A stretch of 64,000 nt of DNA from Poriferisodalis sp965208895 (GTDB lineage: Bacteria > Actinomycetota > Acidimicrobiia > Acidimicrobiales > Poriferisodalaceae). A program made the translations under genes and the position numbers. The DNA is taken from positions 3,162,001 through 3,226,000 of the forward strand of contig NZ_OZ242363.1 in assembly GCF_965208895.1 (NCBI RefSeq), written 5' to 3'. Shown piece by piece: positions 49,601 through 58,300 of the stretch. Position 1 is the first letter of the stretch; every line of letters starts with the position of its first letter. The notes beneath the pieces are model-generated. The model did not search any database and had not been told where the DNA came from. It saw nothing but the letters and a program-made list of their open reading frames with translations.

Positions 49601-52018
49601 CGAACAGTCACAGTCCCCACCGGCGGCACAGCCACGTTCACCGTGCCCACCACAAACGACAACACCGACGAGGCTGACGGTTCGGTAACCGTCACGCTCA
49701 TCGACGGCGCAGACTACGACCTCGGAACCGCCAAAGCGGCCACCGTCAACATCACCGACAACGACGACCCGCCGCCGGTGATCCCGGTGGTGTCGATAAC
49801 CGGCGGCGGTGGTGTGACCGAGGGCGGCAACGCCTCATACACCCTGACCGCGAACCCGCCGCCCACCTCGAACCTCTCGGTGCAGGTCAAAGTAACCCAG
49901 ACCGGCGACTACGGCGCCGCCACCGGCACCCGAACAGTCACAGTCCCCACCGGCGGCACAGCCACGTTCACCGTGCCCACCACAAACGACAACACCGACG
50001 AAGCCGACGGCTCTGTCACCGCCACGCTCATCGACGGCGCAGACTACGACCTCGGCACCACCAAAACCGCCACGGTCAGCGTCGCTGACGACGACGACTC
50101 GCCGCCGTCGTATGCTGCGGATCCGCAGGTGGTCTCCGCGGTGGAGTATCTGGCGTCGCAGGCCCATCACGGTTCTGCGCATGTGAATCGCTGGCAGCGG
50201 GCGCTGGTCGCGATGGGCGTGCTGGATTCTGCCGGTGTCGTCGGCGGCGCGCTGACTTTGGCGGAGGCCCGCCAGAACGACGAGAGGTACAGCAGCCCGG
50301 TGTGGGGTCAGGTGGTGGCTGAGATCGAGGCCAAGGCAGCGTTCGACGCGGCACAGCAGCAGCCCCCTCAGCCTCAGCAGCCTCCTCCGGTCGTGCCGAC
50401 GGTGACCGTCACGAGCGCGTCGGGGGGAACCGAGGGTGATTCGGTGTCGTTCACGGTGACCGCGGTTCCGTCGCCGGCTGTGGATCTGGCGGTGGGTGTG
50501 TCGGTGTCGGCTTCGGGTGATTTTGGCGTGTCGTCTGGCACACAGACGGTGACGATCGCGGCGGGGCAGTCTTCCAAGACGGTGACTTTGTCGACGTCGG
50601 ATGATTCGGTCGACGAGGCTGACGGTTCGGTGACGCTGACGTTGAACAGCGGCGGCGGTTACACCGTCGGTTCGCTGTCGTCGCAAACAGTGCAGGTGCT
50701 CGACGATGACGATGCGCCGCCGGTGATCCCGGTGGTGAGCATCACAGCGGGAGGCGGCGTGACCGAGGGCGGCAACGCCTCATACACCCTGACCGCGAAC
50801 CCGCCGCCCACCTCGAACCTCCCCGTGCAGGTCAAAGTGACCCAAACCGGCGACTACGGCGCCCAAACCGGCACCCGCACGGTCACGGTGCCCGTCGGCG
50901 GCACTGCCACGTTCACCGTCGCCACCGCCAACGACAGCACAGACGAGCCCGACGGATCGGTCACCGCGACACTCATCGACGGCGCGGACTACGACTTGGG
51001 CGCGGCCAAGACCGCCACTGTCAGCGTCGCCGACGATGACGATGCGCCGCCGGTGATCCCGGTGGTGAGCATCACAGCGGGAGGCGGCGTGACCGAGGGC
51101 GGCAACGCCTCATACACCCTGACCGCGAACCCGCCGCCCACCTCGAACCTCCCCGTGCAGGTCAAAGTGACCCAAACCGGCGACTACGGCGCCCAAACCG
51201 GCACCCGCACGGTCACGGTGCCCGTCGGCGGCACTGCCACGTTCACCGTCGCCACCGCCAACGACAGCACAGACGAGCCCGACGGATCGGTCACCGCGAC
51301 ACTCATCGACGGCGCGGACTACGACTTGGGCGCGGCCAAGACCGCCACTGTCAGCGTCGCCGACGATGACGATGCGCCGCCGGTGATCCCGGTGGTGAGC
51401 ATCACAGCGGGAGGCGGCGTGACCGAGGGCGGCAACGCCTCATACACCCTGACCGCGAACCCGCCGCCCACCTCGAACCTCCCCGTGCAGGTCAAAGTGA
51501 CCCAAACCGGCGACTACGGCGCCCAAACCGGCACCCGCACGGTCACGGTGCCCGTCGGCGGCACTGCCACGTTCACCGTCGCCACCGCCAACGACAGCAC
51601 AGACGAGCCCGACGGATCGGTCACCGCGACACTCATCGACGGCGCGGACTACGACCTGGGCGCGGCCACGACCGCCACTGTCAGCGTCGCAGACGACGAC
51701 GACCCACCACCGGGTGTGGCGGCCTGCGTCGGCAAGCCGACCGTGTCCGTAGCCGATGCGACCGCCCAGCGAGGCGACAACCTCGAGTTCGTCATCAGTC
51801 TCGACTGCCGCCACAGCGCCGATGTCGTCGTGCACTACTCCATTGCGCATGGCTTCACCTACGCCGACGGAGGCACAGTGACGATCAGCAGTGGCGACAC
51901 CACCGCATCGGTACGGGCCCCGACCATCGGCGCCAGCGATGTGGGCCTGTACTTGGTCTGGGTCACCGAGGTCACGAACCCATTTGGAATCTGGGCGTAC
52001 GGCACGATCATCGACTAG
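43604..52018 (+). CDS. Giant secreted kexin-like subtilase with Calx-beta array
   Basis: A 2804-residue protein started at ATG 43604 after GGAGAGG. A signal peptide ends near SPVTAA; a Pro/Gly-rich part and a propeptide-like domain (about 165-240) follow. The S8 protease has D309 (VAIVDRHWNGGHEDL), H356 (PHGTNVAGIVGARDN) and S531 (GGTSGSAPQVSG). A P domain as in kexins spans about 616-745 (DVVLVSPTGRES, GTARHLGEDPSGTW). Then come 13 Calx-beta domains, the helical HHGSAHVNRWQR module at about 2175-2245, four more Calx-beta domains and the C-terminal cysteine-pair domain (2703-2804). Typical Calx-beta signs are VTEG, SGDYGAATGTRTVTVP and DDSADEDDGS. It is likely a calcium-stabilised extracellular protease. 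Confidence 0.9.
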   Translation: MRIGRVGARRLAAGVAVVLAVVSVASPVTAAPEAADPPAAPEAPAGGVGIDSDPAGRPSAEEGHVAPVPAEPAGPVPVEGPGLVGGPDLGGQPLGPAPGDGFSVSDLFDDDGVYHWVDGDRVVQIRPVFDGADGVSAGAGSSPALTEANLPREFVDDTGQTLHLSDGVVVVFRSWASAAEISAALARHGITAADAAPIDGFHNGYLITASAVDSLRLAAALPRDPAVESASPNWHSPDIVENVSQAEVNWCKSHASDSLSDELLPCSWHLDADTSYRARSSLADPQVDINIGDAWNKTKGQGVTVAIVDRHWNGGHEDLADNVNTSLDSNWSRWSGEPNAIRIGSILWLITGPIPHGTNVAGIVGARDNLVGGRGVAPRATLTNFDYIDSQSSANFLAAWTRHSDVVGVSNHSYGKSARPGLSRVDSAWVSAVDGALSSGYGGLGTVFVGAAGNAKNLSRMPYSGLATLQERMNHRGQMVVCAVGADGTSSHYSSEGSNLWLCAPSKGTSGLGLVAPQSNNQYTLTFGGTSGSAPQVSGVAALVRSVNPYLTWRDVKLLLADTAFKNDAGDSSWLPGAAKYSNSTENYSFSHKYGFGVVDAQAAVDAAFSWPLLPAEKNTTVSSPSLNSSINTKNNEFTLDVQSPIDFVEHVNFKIDMRADKFRDFDVVLVSPTGRESVITTYAPTCKTSCGLNGSFTFGTARHLGEDPSGTWTLRLVYRGTIDENSTADSLPLLRSWSITVHGHTSEAAVLAPSLTLSAGGDSIETAVPEGGKLQVTATRHNGALTQDLVVPVSVTPISASGPTDAAADYSALPTVTIPAGSTSGIGLIAITDDQDDEGDETFTVGLGTPPDGYQALGVATTVTITNDDVTPPEVSVTAGPPVTEGSDAVFTVSASPPPTAAVTVKVSVAQSGDFGAATGTRTVTVPPSGSVLLELPTVDDTVDEHDGSVTVQVLADIGYTVGSASSASVSVTDDDVPAVSIHTAGLGVTEGDEAVFSVTASPTPAAAVTVKVSVAQSGDFGATIGTRTVSVPTSGSTWFTVPTVDDSADEDDGSVSAQVLAGSGYTVGSSSSASVSVADDDPDLPKVSVTAGPPVTEGADAVFTVTASPTPASALTVQIKVAASGDYGATTGTRTVTVPPSGTASFTVPTADDSADEDDGSVTAQVLAGSGYRVGEPSTASVDVADDDPDLPKVSVTAGPPVTEGADAVFTVSASPTPASALTVQLNVDESGDYGATTGTRTVTVPTGGTASFTVPTADDSADEDDGSVSAQVLAGSGYRVGEPSTASVKVADNDVPAVSITAGPGVTEGGGAVFTVSASPTPASALTVQIKVAESGDFGAATGTRSVTVPTGGSASFTVATVDDRADEADGSITATLVDGAGYDLDTNKSATVNVTDNDSPPPVVTLSSRGGTTEGAYAWFTLWASPGPREYMRVQVKVGQSGDFTTRTGLRTVRIWRRADVHNQVTFIIPTIDDGIDEADGSVSAQVMPDDGYTVGTPSSASVSVFDNDDPIPVVSVTAGPPVSEGTGAVFTVSASPTPASALTVKVKVAESGDYGAATGTRTVTVPTGGSTSFTVATVDDNADEADGSITATLVDGAGYTVGTPPSASVSVTDDDILSTPDTPAVSVSAGPGVTEGGGAVFTVTASPPPASALTVKVKVAESGDYGAATGTRTVTVPTGGSTSFTVATVDDNADEADGSITATLVDGAGYTVGTPPSASVSVTDNDVPELSVTAGPPVTEGGGAVFTVTASPAPAAPLTVKVKVAQSGEFATRTGLKTLTMAPSVHGFRSVSFSVPTVNDDISEADGSVSAQVLAGSGYTLSATASTATVTVADNDIVPVVSITGGSDVTEGGSASFTVTASPPPTSNLSVQVKVTQTGDYGAATGTRTVTVPTGGTATFTVPTTNDNTDEADGSVTVTLIDGADYDLAPTKTATVSVADDDDPIPAVSITGGSDVTEGGSASFTVTASPPPTSNLSVQVKVTQTGDYGAATGTRTVTVPTGGTATFTVPTTNDNTDEADGSVTVTLIDGADYDLGTAKAATVNITDNDDPPPVIPVVSITGGGGVTEGGNASYTLTANPPPTSNLSVQVKVTQTGDYGAATGTRTVTVPTGGTATFTVPTTNDNTDEADGSVTATLIDGADYDLGTTKTATVSVADDDDSPPSYAADPQVVSAVEYLASQAHHGSAHVNRWQRALVAMGVLDSAGVVGGALTLAEARQNDERYSSPVWGQVVAEIEAKAAFDAAQQQPPQPQQPPPVVPTVTVTSASGGTEGDSVSFTVTAVPSPAVDLAVGVSVSASGDFGVSSGTQTVTIAAGQSSKTVTLSTSDDSVDEADGSVTLTLNSGGGYTVGSLSSQTVQVLDDDDAPPVIPVVSITAGGGVTEGGNASYTLTANPPPTSNLPVQVKVTQTGDYGAQTGTRTVTVPVGGTATFTVATANDSTDEPDGSVTATLIDGADYDLGAAKTATVSVADDDDAPPVIPVVSITAGGGVTEGGNASYTLTANPPPTSNLPVQVKVTQTGDYGAQTGTRTVTVPVGGTATFTVATANDSTDEPDGSVTATLIDGADYDLGAAKTATVSVADDDDAPPVIPVVSITAGGGVTEGGNASYTLTANPPPTSNLPVQVKVTQTGDYGAQTGTRTVTVPVGGTATFTVATANDSTDEPDGSVTATLIDGADYDLGAATTATVSVADDDDPPPGVAACVGKPTVSVADATAQRGDNLEFVISLDCRHSADVVVHYSIAHGFTYADGGTVTISSGDTTASVRAPTIGASDVGLYLVWVTEVTNPFGIWAYGTIID
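49139..50100 (+). repeat. Three tandem Calx-beta coding repeats, 321 and 330 bp units
   Basis: Units start at 49139, 49460 and 49790. Long stretches are identical, for example the segment from ACCTCGAACCTCTCGGTGCA through GACAACACCGACGA in all three. The second and third differ mainly in the N-terminal strand and linker. They code for near-identical Calx-beta domains. Confidence 0.85.
50705..51694 (+). repeat. Three near-identical 330-bp tandem repeats
   Basis: Units start at 50705, 51035 and 51365. The first two look identical by eye and the third differs at a few bases near its end. Each codes for one 110-residue Calx-beta domain including its linker. The high identity points to recent tandem duplication, so copy number may vary between strains. 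Confidence 0.92.
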
Positions 52019-52038
52019 CACCGGGAGTCACACGTTAA

Positions 52039-52265
52039 GGCATCAACACCATCACCATCGAAAGCGGCGCAACCGGCGCAACCGTCAACTTGCCCACGGC
52101 GGCAGCTACGGCGCAGGCGACATCGTCACCATCGACAGCGGCGACATCGACGCCACCGTGACCGTGCCCACCGCCGGGGTCAGCAGCACCATCGAACTCC
52201 ATGTGCTGTACACGATCGGCGCGGCCAACCACACAGCCAAAGCCACATCCACCATCACCGACTGA
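52039..52265 (+). pseudogene. Orphan C-terminal fragment of a Calx-beta protein gene
   Basis: Lies between two full genes. From about 52092 one frame reads HGGSYGAGDIVTIDSGDIDA and on to VLYTIGAANHTAKATSTITD, nearly the same as the end of the protein at 52348-58587. Just before, another frame (from 52039) reads GINTITIESGATGATVNLPT, which is the middle of the same kind of domain. So it is a scar of at least two fused C-terminal remnants, with no start or signal peptide. Confidence 0.8.
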
Positions 52266-52347
52266 TTCGGCGTGAGGGGCCTGCCGGCAGCGCCGTGCGT
52301 CGGGTAGAACTGCGAGCCGGCAGCCGCGAGCTAGGTTTGAAGGGGCC

Positions 52348-55300
52348 ATGGGGGGCGTGGGCAGGGCTATGCGAATCACCGTTCCCGGCTTGGTGCTGGC
52401 GCTCCTGGGGGGGCTGGTCGGCATGCCTGCGGTTGGTGCGTCCGCGCCGTCCCCTCCGGTGCCGCAGCCGCAATCGGAGCTTGCCGCTGCGGGCGAGTTG
52501 ATCAGCGCCTTCGGGCAGACCGCCGAGTCGACGGCGAACGGGGACCACGCAACAGTAGTCGATGAGCCCTCAGCGCCAGACGGACTTCTTGCGCCGCCGG
52601 ACGCGGCGCCCGATGTCGAGGACGGTCTGGCGCCTGAGGACGGGCTCGGAGGCCCGGAGCTGGGCGAGGCAGTGCAGGAGTTGGGTGTCTTGGACCTGGT
52701 GGGCCCCGACGGCGTGTGGGTCATGCGTGACGGCGGGCGTGAGACTCCGCTGCGATTGTTGGACGCGGCCGAGATAGCGGCGCTGGGCGAGGAACGGTCG
52801 TTGGTTGCGACCGCAGCGGCGACCGCGTACGCGCCGGGGGCGGTTGGGAATGCGTCGGGGGCTTCGGCGTCGGGCGCCGCAGCGGCGGCGAATCCTGACA
52901 CCTGGTTCGTGTCTGACACCGGGCAGCCGCATCTGTTGGTGGGCGGTGTGAACGTGCTGTTCGGTCCGGAGGTTGGAGGGCCGGTAATCGAGGCGGTGTG
53001 GAGGCGCCACAAGGTGGCGAGCGGGGCGATATCGCCGCTGGGCGAGTTGCCGAACGGGTTCCTGGTGAGGACGGTGTCGGATGTGGAGTCGCTGCGTCTG
53101 GCGGACGTGCTGTCGGCGGAGCCGAGTGTGGACACCGCGGTTCCCAACACGTTCACGCCGCTCGAGGTGGGGCAGGATCAGTTGATCGCCGCGGACGGCG
53201 TTGCCTCGGACACGGCGGCTGCGAGGCGGCGGTGTACCAAGTACACGAGCCTTTGGCCCGACGAGCTGTCGAGCTGCTTGTGGCATTTGGACGCGTCCGG
53301 CGACTACCGGTATGACGAGGCTACTGATCTCCGTCGGCGGGATCCGGTGGTCGACATCAACCTCGGCGATGTGTGGTCCACGACGATGGGGGCCGGGGTG
53401 ACGGTGGCGGTGGTGGACCACACCTGGAATCCGAACCACGAGGATCTCCGCGACAACGCGGACACCGGCCGGAGCACGAACTGGGGCGGCTACACCTCAG
53501 AAGTCGAGGGGTGGAGTGGCGGACCTCACGGCACCATGGTTGCCGGGACTGTGGGGGCACGCGACAACACCGTGGGCGGGCGCGGCGTCGCCCCCCGGGC
53601 CACGCTGGTGAACTACAACCTCCTGGACAACTACTCCGCAGCTCGAAAAACCGAGGCACTGACTTTCAACATAGGCACGGTGGCGGTGGCCAACCACAGC
53701 TATGGCACCCCTCAGAAACGAGGACTTGATCGTGCGGGCTCCATTTGGCAGCGGGCACTGGAGACCAGCCTCGAACAGGGATTCGGCGGTAAGGGGACTC
53801 CCCATGTGAAGTCAGCCGGCAACAGCCGCGTTGCTAACTCCCGACGTGTCTGGTCGGGCCTGGAGGCTGCCAACAATTATCGCGGCATCATTTTGGCGTG
53901 CGCGGTGGCACCCTCGGGGCCATTGGCAAGTTACTCCGAAGAAGGCCCCAGTACGTGGGTGTGCGGACTCGCAGGGGACTACGGCGAGGCGGGGGTCTTG
54001 GCGCCCGTGGGCGACAATCACTACCGCGACGGCCTCAAGGGCACCAGCTTCGCTGCGCCGATGGTGTCGGGGGTGATCGCGTTGATGCGCAGCGTGAACG
54101 CCGATTTGACATGGCGGGACGTGAAGGTGATCTTGGCAGACACCGCGCGCAAGGTCGACCCGCAGGACTCGGGCTGGATGAGCGGCGCCCAGAAATACAG
54201 CTCGACGGGGCCGGTGCCGCAGTCGTACTCGTTCAGCTACAAGTACGGCTTCGGTCTGGTGGACGCCGATGCCGCCGTCGATGCCGCGGCCGCCTGGGCG
54301 CTGCTGCCTCCGATGCAGACTTCCACGTCTTCGCATACCGGCGATGTGTCGCTGCCGGGGCGCGGAGCGGAGATCGAGTTGGCCCTTGATGTGCAGACGG
54401 CCATCGATTTCACCGAGCACGTCAAGGTCACCGTCGCCGGCGACATATCTGACGTCCGCGCCTACCGGTGGACCCTGGTGTCGCCGACAGGAACCGAATC
54501 CCTCCTGTTACCGGAGACTGACGGGTGCCGCGCGCATGCGTGCTCGTTGCGGGGCTCGTTCGATTTCGGGACATCGCGCCATCTGGGCGAGAACCCGGGG
54601 GGAACATGGAAGCTGAGAATCCAGCACATGCCTACGCTGCCCGACTGCACCAGTCTTGCCGCCTTCACGCGCAGCTTGGCGAGGAGTTGGTACGACTTGT
54701 ACTGCGTCGACAGCTTCAGGGAGATCCTCAGCTCATGGAGCGTCGTGGTGACGGGGCACACGGGCGTGCCCACGGAGCCGGTTTCGCTGTCGGTCGCGGC
54801 GGCGAGCGTCGCCGAGGGCGGGAGTGTGGATGTGGCGGTGTCGGTGGGCGGCCCCGCCCCGGCCACCGATCTGGTGGTGCCGCTGGCGTTCGCCGGTGTG
54901 AGTGCTGAGGCCGGCGCCGACTACTCGGCGCCCGCGTCGGTGACGGTGCGAGCGGGTTCGTCGTCGGCGACCGCGACGATCTCTATCGCCCAGGACAGTG
55001 TGTACGAGGGCCTCGAGACGTTCGCGGTCGGGCTGCGCGGTCTGCCGCTGGGGTATCGTCCCGAATCGGGGCCGGTGGTGGTGACGATCACCGACGACGA
55101 TCCGCTGCCGGTGATGTCGTTGCACGCCGCGAGCGCGTCGGTGGCCGAGGGCGGCTCGGTGGATGTCACCGCGCAGCTCAGCGGTGTGTCGTCCACCGAC
55201 GTGACCGCAGACCTTTCTGCGACGGCGGTAGCGCCGGCAGTGGCGTCGGACGGGCGGCTGGGCTCGCCGGCTGTGCTGACGATCCCGGCGGGCTCGACGG

Positions 55301-58300
55301 AGAGTTCGGGGTCGGTGACGTTCACGGCAGCGCAGAACGATGTGTACGAGCTGACCGGGTCGGCGGCAAAGAGTTTCGAGGTGTCCGCCGCTGTCCGCGG
55401 CGGCAACGGCATAGCCGACCCGGCGGCGATCACGGTGAGGATCGACGACGACGAGTCCGCCCCGCTGATCTCCATAGCGGCGGGCCCCGTTGTCGGGGAG
55501 GGTTCCGCCGCGCAGTTCACCCTCACCGCTAGCCCGACGCCATCGGCTGATCTGGCGGTGAGCGTGACGGTGGCCCAACAAGGGGCGTTTGGCGTAGTCA
55601 CCGGCGCGCAGACGGTCACGATTCCCGCTTCGGGCCGCGCGGTTCTGGCGGTCGCAACGGCTGGCGACTCGATCAGCGAGCCCGACGGGACCATCACCGT
55701 CACCCTGGTTGACGGCCTCGACTACAACCTCGCGCCGTCGGCGGCCGCGACGGTCGGAGTCAGGGATGACGACGGCGGCTCGGTTCCGGTGAGGGTCTCG
55801 CTGTCGTCGGCGGACGCGTCGGTTTCGGAGAACGGCGGCTGGACTGATGTGGAGATCTCTTTGAGCCGGACGCTCTTGGCCGGCGAGACGGTCAGCGTGC
55901 CGATCACGGTGACCGGGACGCCGGGCAGCGACTGGACGCTGGACGACCCGACAGGTCCAGGCGTTACCCCCACGGGCTCAGGCAAGACCACCGCTGTGGA
56001 GTTCGGCCCGGGCGGGCGGACAGCGGTGCTGCGTTTCGAGGCTGTTGACGACGACGCGACCGTCGACCGGCCGATCACGTTCGCATTCGGCACCGGCGCC
56101 CGCGCCCCCACCTCCACCGGTGTGATCGCCGGAATCACGCTCGGCGGGGCGCTCACCGTCACCATCACCAACAACGACCTGCCGCCGGTGTGCGATGGCC
56201 GCCCGACGGTGTCGGTGGCTGATGCGAGTGCGGCGCGGGGTGGGAGGTTGGTGTTCGAGTTCAGTTTGAGTTGTCGTGCGTCTGGTTCGGTGGTGGCGCA
56301 CTACTACATCGCGCGGGACGGTGAGATCGTCGGGAATACCCAAAGGGTCACTTTCGGGCCCGGCGACACGTCCGCGACGGTGAGCGTGCCCACCGAAGAC
56401 TCCGACACGGTGAAATTGCAGGTCGCGTGGGCCCCCGGCGCCGCGAACGCTTTCCGTGTGCCGGCGGCCATCGGCACCATCATCACCGCCCTGCCGGTGG
56501 TCAGCATCGTCGCCGGCGGCGACATCACCGAGGGTGCCGCCGCGGCGTTCACCGTGACCGTGGTCCCTGCACCGGCGAGCCCGATCACCATCACCATGGA
56601 CATCTCCCAGAGCGGCGACTTCGCCTATCGGTCGGGACAGCGAACCTTGGTCGTGAGCAACGGTGCCGCGGTCTACTCCGTTGCGACCCGGGATGACAGT
56701 GACGACGAGGCCGACGGGTCGGTCACCGCCACGCTGGTGGATGGCGTCGGCTATGACCTGGGCGCTGACAAGTCGGCGACGGTGGGTGTGGCCGATGACG
56801 ACGATCCGCTGCCGCAGGTGGACATCACGGCAAGTTCGGGGGGGACTGAGGGCGCGAGCGCGGTGTTCACCTTGACGGCGTCGCCGGCGCCGGCGGCTGA
56901 TCTGGATGTGGCCGTGGCGGTCACTGCTGCGGGCGATTTCGGTGTCACAGTCGGTACGCGTACGGCGACGGTCCTGTCGGGCGCCACCGAGGCGACGCTG
57001 ACCATCGCAACTGCAGACGACAGCGTCGACGAGCCTGACGGCAGTGTGACGGTGTCGTTGGTTGCGGGCATTGGTTACACGGTCGGTTGGGTGGCGTCGC
57101 GGACGGTGCAGGTCACAGACGACGACGATCCGCCGCCGGTGATTCCTGAGGTCTCGGTCACTGCTGGTGGGGCTGTGACCGAGGGTTCCGGTGCGGTGTT
57201 CACGGTGACTGCGAGCGAGCCGAAGTCTGCTGCGTTCGATGTCGCTGTGTCGGTCGCTGCGTCGGGCGAGTGGGGTGTGATTGAGGGTTCGCAGACGGTG
57301 AGCTTCGCTGCGGGCGCGGCGTCGGCGACGCTGACTGTCCCGACCGTCGGCGACTCCGTTGACGAGGCTGACGGCAGTGTGTCGGTGTCGTTGGATGCGC
57401 CGGGTGCGGATGCGGGGTACACGGTGTCGGCCACCCAGGGCGCAGCCACGGTTGCGGTGTCTGATGATGATGTGGATCCGTTGACGGTGTACATGATTTT
57501 CTTTGCGAGGTCGATCGCGGAGAACGGCACCGGCGACGACAGTCAGGCGCACCTGAGAATCGCCCCGACGCGCGCTTTGCGGTCTTGGGAGACGCTCACG
57601 GTGCCGTTGAGCGTGACCGGCGGCGATGAGGGCACGCATTGGACGATGCGTGATCTGAATGATCCTGATGCGGTGTTCGCGAATGAGTTCGAGGTGACGT
57701 TCGGGCCGGGTGATGACGGTGTTGTGTTGGAGCCCGGTGATCAGCGTGCTGAGTTGGTGTTGACGGCTGTGGATGACAGCGATTGGGACGATCAGGAGAT
57801 CACTGTGTCCTATGGGACCGGCGTTCGGGCGCCGTCGCTGAACGGCAGCACCGAGGGGGTGACGTTGGGGATCTCGTGGGGTCCCGACGGCGTCGAGCGT
57901 GCCGACGGTTCGACCACGGTGGTGATCGTCGACAGCGACGAGCCGCCGCCGCAGGTCGACATCACCGCCGCGACCGGCGGCACCGAGGGAACCGACGCTG
58001 TGTTCACCATCACCGCGTCGAAACCCACAACAGCCGACCTCGACGTGGCCGTCGACGTCTCCTCAACGGGCGACTGGGGCGCAACTGTCGGAGCGCGGAC
58101 GGTGACGATCCCCAAAGGCGCCACGCAGGCGACCCTCACTGTCGCGACGACCGACGACAGCGCGGATGAGCCCGACGGGTCGATCACTGCGACGCTGAGG
58201 GCGGGCAGCGGCTACACCGTCGGCCCGCAAGCGACGCAGACCGCTCACATCGCAGACGACGACGACCCGCCGCCCGAGCCTGCCGTCCCGGCCTGCACCG

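Noticed and set aside
49139..51694. Tandem repeats as an integron or phase-variation cassette
   Set aside because: All units are in frame inside one gene, code for Calx-beta domains, and have no recombination sites.
41460..58000. Several long antisense frames across the Calx-beta genes
   Set aside because: They repeat with the tandem domains of the sense strand and show low-complexity Arg/His or Ser/Thr/Val-rich sequence, as expected for shadows of repeats.
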